The notes under the pieces are model-generated. The model worked only from the letters and a program-made list of their open reading frames with translations, was not told where the DNA came from and searched no databases. The position numbers and the translations under genes were made by a program. Of a stretch of 64,000 nt of DNA, positions 61,097-64,000 are shown one piece after another; positions within the stretch are counted from its first letter, which is position 1; each line of letters opens with the position of its first letter. Location of the stretch: assembly GCF_014109725.1 (NCBI RefSeq), contig NZ_CP058554.1, positions 3,658,001 to 3,722,000 on the forward strand. The letters run 5' to 3'. The stretch comes from Comamonas piscis. Lineage in GTDB: Bacteria; Pseudomonadota; Gammaproteobacteria; Burkholderiales; Burkholderiaceae_C.

Positions 61097-61163
61097 GGTT
61101 TTTCTTCGCTCCTTGTAGCAGGGTTTTCTGCCCACATTCTGGCAGAAAGCTTCGCCTTATTTT

Positions 61164-61181
61164 AATTGTACTAATACAATT
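61164..61181. promoter_or_regulatory. Candidate IclR operator
   Basis: AATTGTA-CTAA-TACAATT is a perfect 7+7 bp inverted repeat in the IclR/ligase divergent gap. A TTGACA hexamer lies 12 bp downstream at 61193-61198 and could be the -35 element of the ligase promoter, so a bound regulator would act next to RNA polymerase. Confidence 0.6.
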
Positions 61182-61253
61182 GATAGACGCCATTGACAAT
61201 TTTAGAGATGTGGCGCAAAGTGAGTCCAACACAGACGGAGACATGAAAGCACC

Positions 61254-62810
61254 ATGACAAAGCTGACCGACTACACCTCGCATGCCGATGCGCAAGCGCA
61301 TTGTTCCAACCAGAAACTCTGGGAACTTTTCGATGGCAACCGGGAGAAGATGAACATCGCCCATGAGTGCCTGGACCGCCATACAGGAAAGGGAAACACG
61401 GCCGTCATCCTGGTTCGGGCAGATGGGAGCAGCCAGGAGATTTCGTTTGATGAACTGGCCGCTGCCGCTTCGCAGTTCGCTCACCTGCTTGGGCAACGCG
61501 GCATTCGTAAAGGGGACCGCGTAGCGGTGATGCTCGAGCCGTCCTTCGAGTTTTATGCCGTGATGTTCGGTGCCATCAAGTTCGGCGCCATCGCAGTTCC
61601 CCTGTTCACCTTGTTCGGACCAGACGGCATCCGCTTGCGTATTGAAGACTGCAAGCCGCGCATGGTGGTCACCAACACTGAGAAGGCCCCCCTGGTTCCA
61701 TCCGCCGAAGACCTAGAAGTCATCGTCGCAGACGACTCCTTGCTGGCCCGCCTGCGCACGCTGCCCAGCACGTTTGAAAGTGACACCAAGGCCGATGACT
61801 TGGCTATCTTCCAGTACACATCGGGCACAACCCGCGAGTTGCCCGACGCTGTCAAGCACACGCATCGCGCCATCGTGACCTTGATGCTGGCAGCGCTTTA
61901 TGGCACGGGCATCCGTCCTGGTGACCGCTTCATCTGCCCGTCTTCACCAGCCTGGGGCCACGGACTGTGGCATGGCACATTGGCACCGCTCGCGCTTGGC
62001 GTGACCATCGGCGCGTACTCAGGCAAGTTCAATGGCGAGCGTCTGCTGCAAGCGCTGGATGAGCACCGCTTCAGCAACATTTCTGCAGCAGCCACGCACT
62101 ATCGAATGATGCGTAACTCCGGCGCTGCATCCAAGTTCGACTACTACCTCGAGAAAATTTCGTTTACCGGTGAGCCCATCGACAGTGAGACTGCGCGCTT
62201 TGTCGAAGACACCTTTGGCCGCCCTGCCTGCAGCATGTATGGCACGACGGAAATCGGCGTCTGCCTGGTCAACTATCCGGGTGCCGCTGACTTTCCCGTG
62301 AAGTCTGGCTCCCTCGGCAAGCCCGTTCCGGGCCTCAAGGTGGAGGTGCAAGACCCCCATGGCAAGCCTTGCGAACCGGGGGTCACGGGGGAGCTCAAGC
62401 TCTGGCGCAACGGCGATTGGTTGGCAACGAAGGACCTGGGGCGCATCGATGAGGATGGCTACTTCTGGCATGGAGGCCGAGCCGACGACGTGATCATTTC
62501 TGCGGGCTGGACCATTGGCGCCGTCGAAGTCGAAGACGCCATCCTCCAGCATCCCGATGTCCGGGAGGCCGCCGCCATTGGTTCGCCAGACGCTTTACGC
62601 GGCCAGGTCGTCAAGGCCTTTGTCGTGTCGCCCCGGCCAGGCAGCGACGCATTCATAGAAGAAATTCAAAACCTCGTCCGTACGCGGCTGAGTCAGCACG
62701 AATACCCGCGCCAGGTCGTATTCGTCGAAGAGCTTCCCAAGACCCCAGCAGGGAAAGTCCATCGCAAGAAGTTGCGCGAACAAGATGCCACCCCCGTGGC
62801 AACCATCTGA
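61254..62810 (+). CDS. AMP-forming acyl-CoA ligase
   Basis: A 518-residue ANL-superfamily ligase. The ATP loop is FQYTSGTTRELPDAVKHTHR, a variant without the usual Gly-x-Pro-Lys that is seen in a group of medium-chain/alicyclic/benzoate-type ligases. Then SMYGTTEIGVC, DLGRIDEDGYFWHGGRADDVIISAGWTIGAVEVE, and the C-terminal lysine motif PKTPAGKVHRKKLR. It activates an aromatic or alicyclic carboxylate to its CoA thioester. The dehydratase gene follows 30 bp later. Confidence 0.9.
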   Translation: MTKLTDYTSHADAQAHCSNQKLWELFDGNREKMNIAHECLDRHTGKGNTAVILVRADGSSQEISFDELAAAASQFAHLLGQRGIRKGDRVAVMLEPSFEFYAVMFGAIKFGAIAVPLFTLFGPDGIRLRIEDCKPRMVVTNTEKAPLVPSAEDLEVIVADDSLLARLRTLPSTFESDTKADDLAIFQYTSGTTRELPDAVKHTHRAIVTLMLAALYGTGIRPGDRFICPSSPAWGHGLWHGTLAPLALGVTIGAYSGKFNGERLLQALDEHRFSNISAAATHYRMMRNSGAASKFDYYLEKISFTGEPIDSETARFVEDTFGRPACSMYGTTEIGVCLVNYPGAADFPVKSGSLGKPVPGLKVEVQDPHGKPCEPGVTGELKLWRNGDWLATKDLGRIDEDGYFWHGGRADDVIISAGWTIGAVEVEDAILQHPDVREAAAIGSPDALRGQVVKAFVVSPRPGSDAFIEEIQNLVRTRLSQHEYPRQVVFVEELPKTPAGKVHRKKLREQDATPVATI

Positions 62811-62840
62811 TTTTTTACCACCCAAAGAAGAGGAGACGAC

Positions 62841-63980
62841 ATGACTGTTCAAACCGAACGTTCCTTCCCAAAAATCACCGATGCAGGCCTTGACGACCTC
62901 CGCGAGCGCATCGGCAAAAAGATTGGTGCCACCGCAGAGCCATGGTGTTATGAGGCCACCCGCGACAACATCCGCCACTACGCCCACGGAATCGGCGATG
63001 ACAACCCGCTGTGGTGCGACCCGGATTACGCGGCCAAAACCAAGCACGGTGGCATTCTGGCGCTGCCGAGCTTCCTCTTCTCCACCAGCCGTATCGTCTC
63101 CGGTTATGTGGGCGGCCTGCCCGGGGTGCATGCCATGTGGTCCGGTGCCGATTGGACCTGGCACAAGAACGTGAACCGCAACGATGAAATTCGCACCGAG
63201 GCTTACCTCAAGGACCTCATCGAGCACCAGACCCGATTTGCCGGCCGTGCCATCCAACAGGTCTACCACGTGGACTTCTTCAACCAGGAAGGGGACAAGG
63301 TCGCCGAAGCGGACAGCTGGTGCTTCCGTACCGAACGAGACCATGCGCGGGAGGTCGGTACAAAGTACAAAGATGTGCGCGAGCGCCAACCACGACGCTA
63401 TACCCCCGAAGAGATTGGCGAGGCATGCAAGCTCTACGCCAATGAGGAAGTGCGTGGCGCCGTGCCCCGTTACTGGGAGGATGTCGAGGAAGGGCAGCCT
63501 CTGCCAACGATGTTCAAGGGACCGATGACGGTCACAGGCTTCATCGCCTATGCCCAGGGCTGGGGCGGTCTCTACATCCGTGCCAACAAGCTCGCGTGGA
63601 AGCTCATTGATGCGCATCCTGGTGTCGGCATCACCAACCGCTTCGGCATCCCCGACGTCCCTGAGCGTGTCCACTGGGAAGAGGACTTTGCACTGGAAGT
63701 GGGTGCCCCTGGTGCCTACGACTACGGCCCCGAGCGTACCTCTTGGCTCACCCACCATCTGACCAACTGGATGGGTGATGACGGTTTCCTCCGCAAAGCC
63801 CATTGCAAGATCCGTCGCCACAACCCAGAAGGCGACATGCTGTTCATCAAGGGCCATGTCACCAAGAAGTGGGTGGAGAACGGCAAGCACCTGGTTGAGA
63901 TCACCCAGGAGGCGCGCAACCAAGACGACGAGCTGTCCGTCCTCGGCTCTGGCGTCATCGAGCTCCCATCGCGCAGCTAA
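62841..63980 (+). CDS. Acyl dehydratase with two hotdog domains (FAS1-like/MaoC)
   Basis: A 379-residue protein. The N-terminal half is a FAS1-like (HTD2-type) hotdog domain, with IGDDNPLWCDPDYAAKTKHGGILALPSFL resembling the MaoC substrate-binding region; the second half carries a further hotdog fold (EDVEEGQPLPTMFKGPMTVTGFIAYAQGWG, then GHVTKKWVENGKHLVEITQEARN). Such proteins hydrate enoyl-CoA or dehydrate 3-hydroxyacyl-CoA. It follows the ligase in one operon that runs off the right edge of the window. GAGGAGACGAC precedes the ATG. Confidence 0.85.
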   Translation: MTVQTERSFPKITDAGLDDLRERIGKKIGATAEPWCYEATRDNIRHYAHGIGDDNPLWCDPDYAAKTKHGGILALPSFLFSTSRIVSGYVGGLPGVHAMWSGADWTWHKNVNRNDEIRTEAYLKDLIEHQTRFAGRAIQQVYHVDFFNQEGDKVAEADSWCFRTERDHAREVGTKYKDVRERQPRRYTPEEIGEACKLYANEEVRGAVPRYWEDVEEGQPLPTMFKGPMTVTGFIAYAQGWGGLYIRANKLAWKLIDAHPGVGITNRFGIPDVPERVHWEEDFALEVGAPGAYDYGPERTSWLTHHLTNWMGDDGFLRKAHCKIRRHNPEGDMLFIKGHVTKKWVENGKHLVEITQEARNQDDELSVLGSGVIELPSRS

Positions 63981-64000
63981 GGACCACAGGCCACCAGCGC

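Noticed and set aside
1..64000. tRNA, rRNA, CRISPR arrays, IS elements
   Set aside because: No T-loop/anticodon patterns, rRNA cores, regularly spaced repeats or transposase proteins were found on reading the window.

Overview
The window is chromosomal DNA from a GC-rich betaproteobacterium, most likely a member of the Comamonadaceae (Comamonas/Delftia/Acidovorax-like). The reasons are four periplasmic Bug/TctC solute receptors, CoA-thioester catabolic operons, FecI/FecR/TonB iron uptake and a cobN-centred cobalt chelatase operon. No rRNA, tRNA or CRISPR array was seen, and no transposase was recognised. Strong hairpin terminators separate several housekeeping genes.

Layout. 0.2-6.9 kb: an orphan PoNi-type (DUF1911) immunity-like gene, then housekeeping genes (YihY-family membrane protein, DUF2069 protein, FAD-linked 2-hydroxyacid dehydrogenase, lipoprotein, thyA, DUF4124 protein). 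6.9-18.2 kb: a long minus-strand catabolic operon of enoyl-CoA hydratase, NDP-forming acyl-CoA synthetase, two acyl-CoA dehydrogenases, two SDRs, a carboxymuconolactone-decarboxylase-like protein and three Bug receptors; its last intergenic gaps hold large hairpins. 18.5-23.5 kb: an SMP-30 lactonase, then a FecI sigma factor, FecR and an STN-containing siderophore receptor. 23.6-27.4 kb: a LysR regulator divergent from a flavin monooxygenase/flavin reductase/SDR operon. 27.4-29.1 kb: an AbiEi/AbiEii toxin-antitoxin pair flanked by two copies of the 3' end of that SDR gene. 29.1-33.6 kb: D-amino-acid derivative catabolism (N-carbamoyl-D-amino acid hydrolase, D-aminoacylase, Bug receptor, divergent LysR). 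33.7-40.4 kb: a MocR regulator, SulP transporter, ParB-like protein, and an FAD monooxygenase behind a long, strongly structured leader.

40.4-41.9 kb is an AT-rich islet with a phospholipase-D-like nuclease. 41.9-49 kb is a cobalamin-riboswitch-controlled operon: cobW, cobN and one magnesium-chelatase-type gene. That last gene ends in the chlI frame, but a slippery A AAA AAA heptamer followed 7 nt later by a long stem-loop should shift ribosomes by -1 into a von Willebrand A domain, making ChlD. One gene would therefore supply both the small and medium chelatase subunits. 49-56.4 kb: a FecA-like receptor, a second siderophore receptor and a membrane flavoreductase, a complete ferric-siderophore uptake and reduction set. 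56.5-60 kb is an accessory stretch (DUF6402 protein plus small membrane partner, GNAT acetyltransferase, a membrane protein apparently truncated by an APH(6)-type phosphotransferase gene). 59.9-64 kb begins another CoA-dependent catabolic cluster (PaaI thioesterase, IclR regulator, acyl-CoA ligase, acyl dehydratase).

The strongest observations are the chlI/chlD frameshift cassette and the AbiE module between duplicated gene ends whose differences are all synonymous. The structured leader of the monooxygenase gene is the best candidate for something undescribed.
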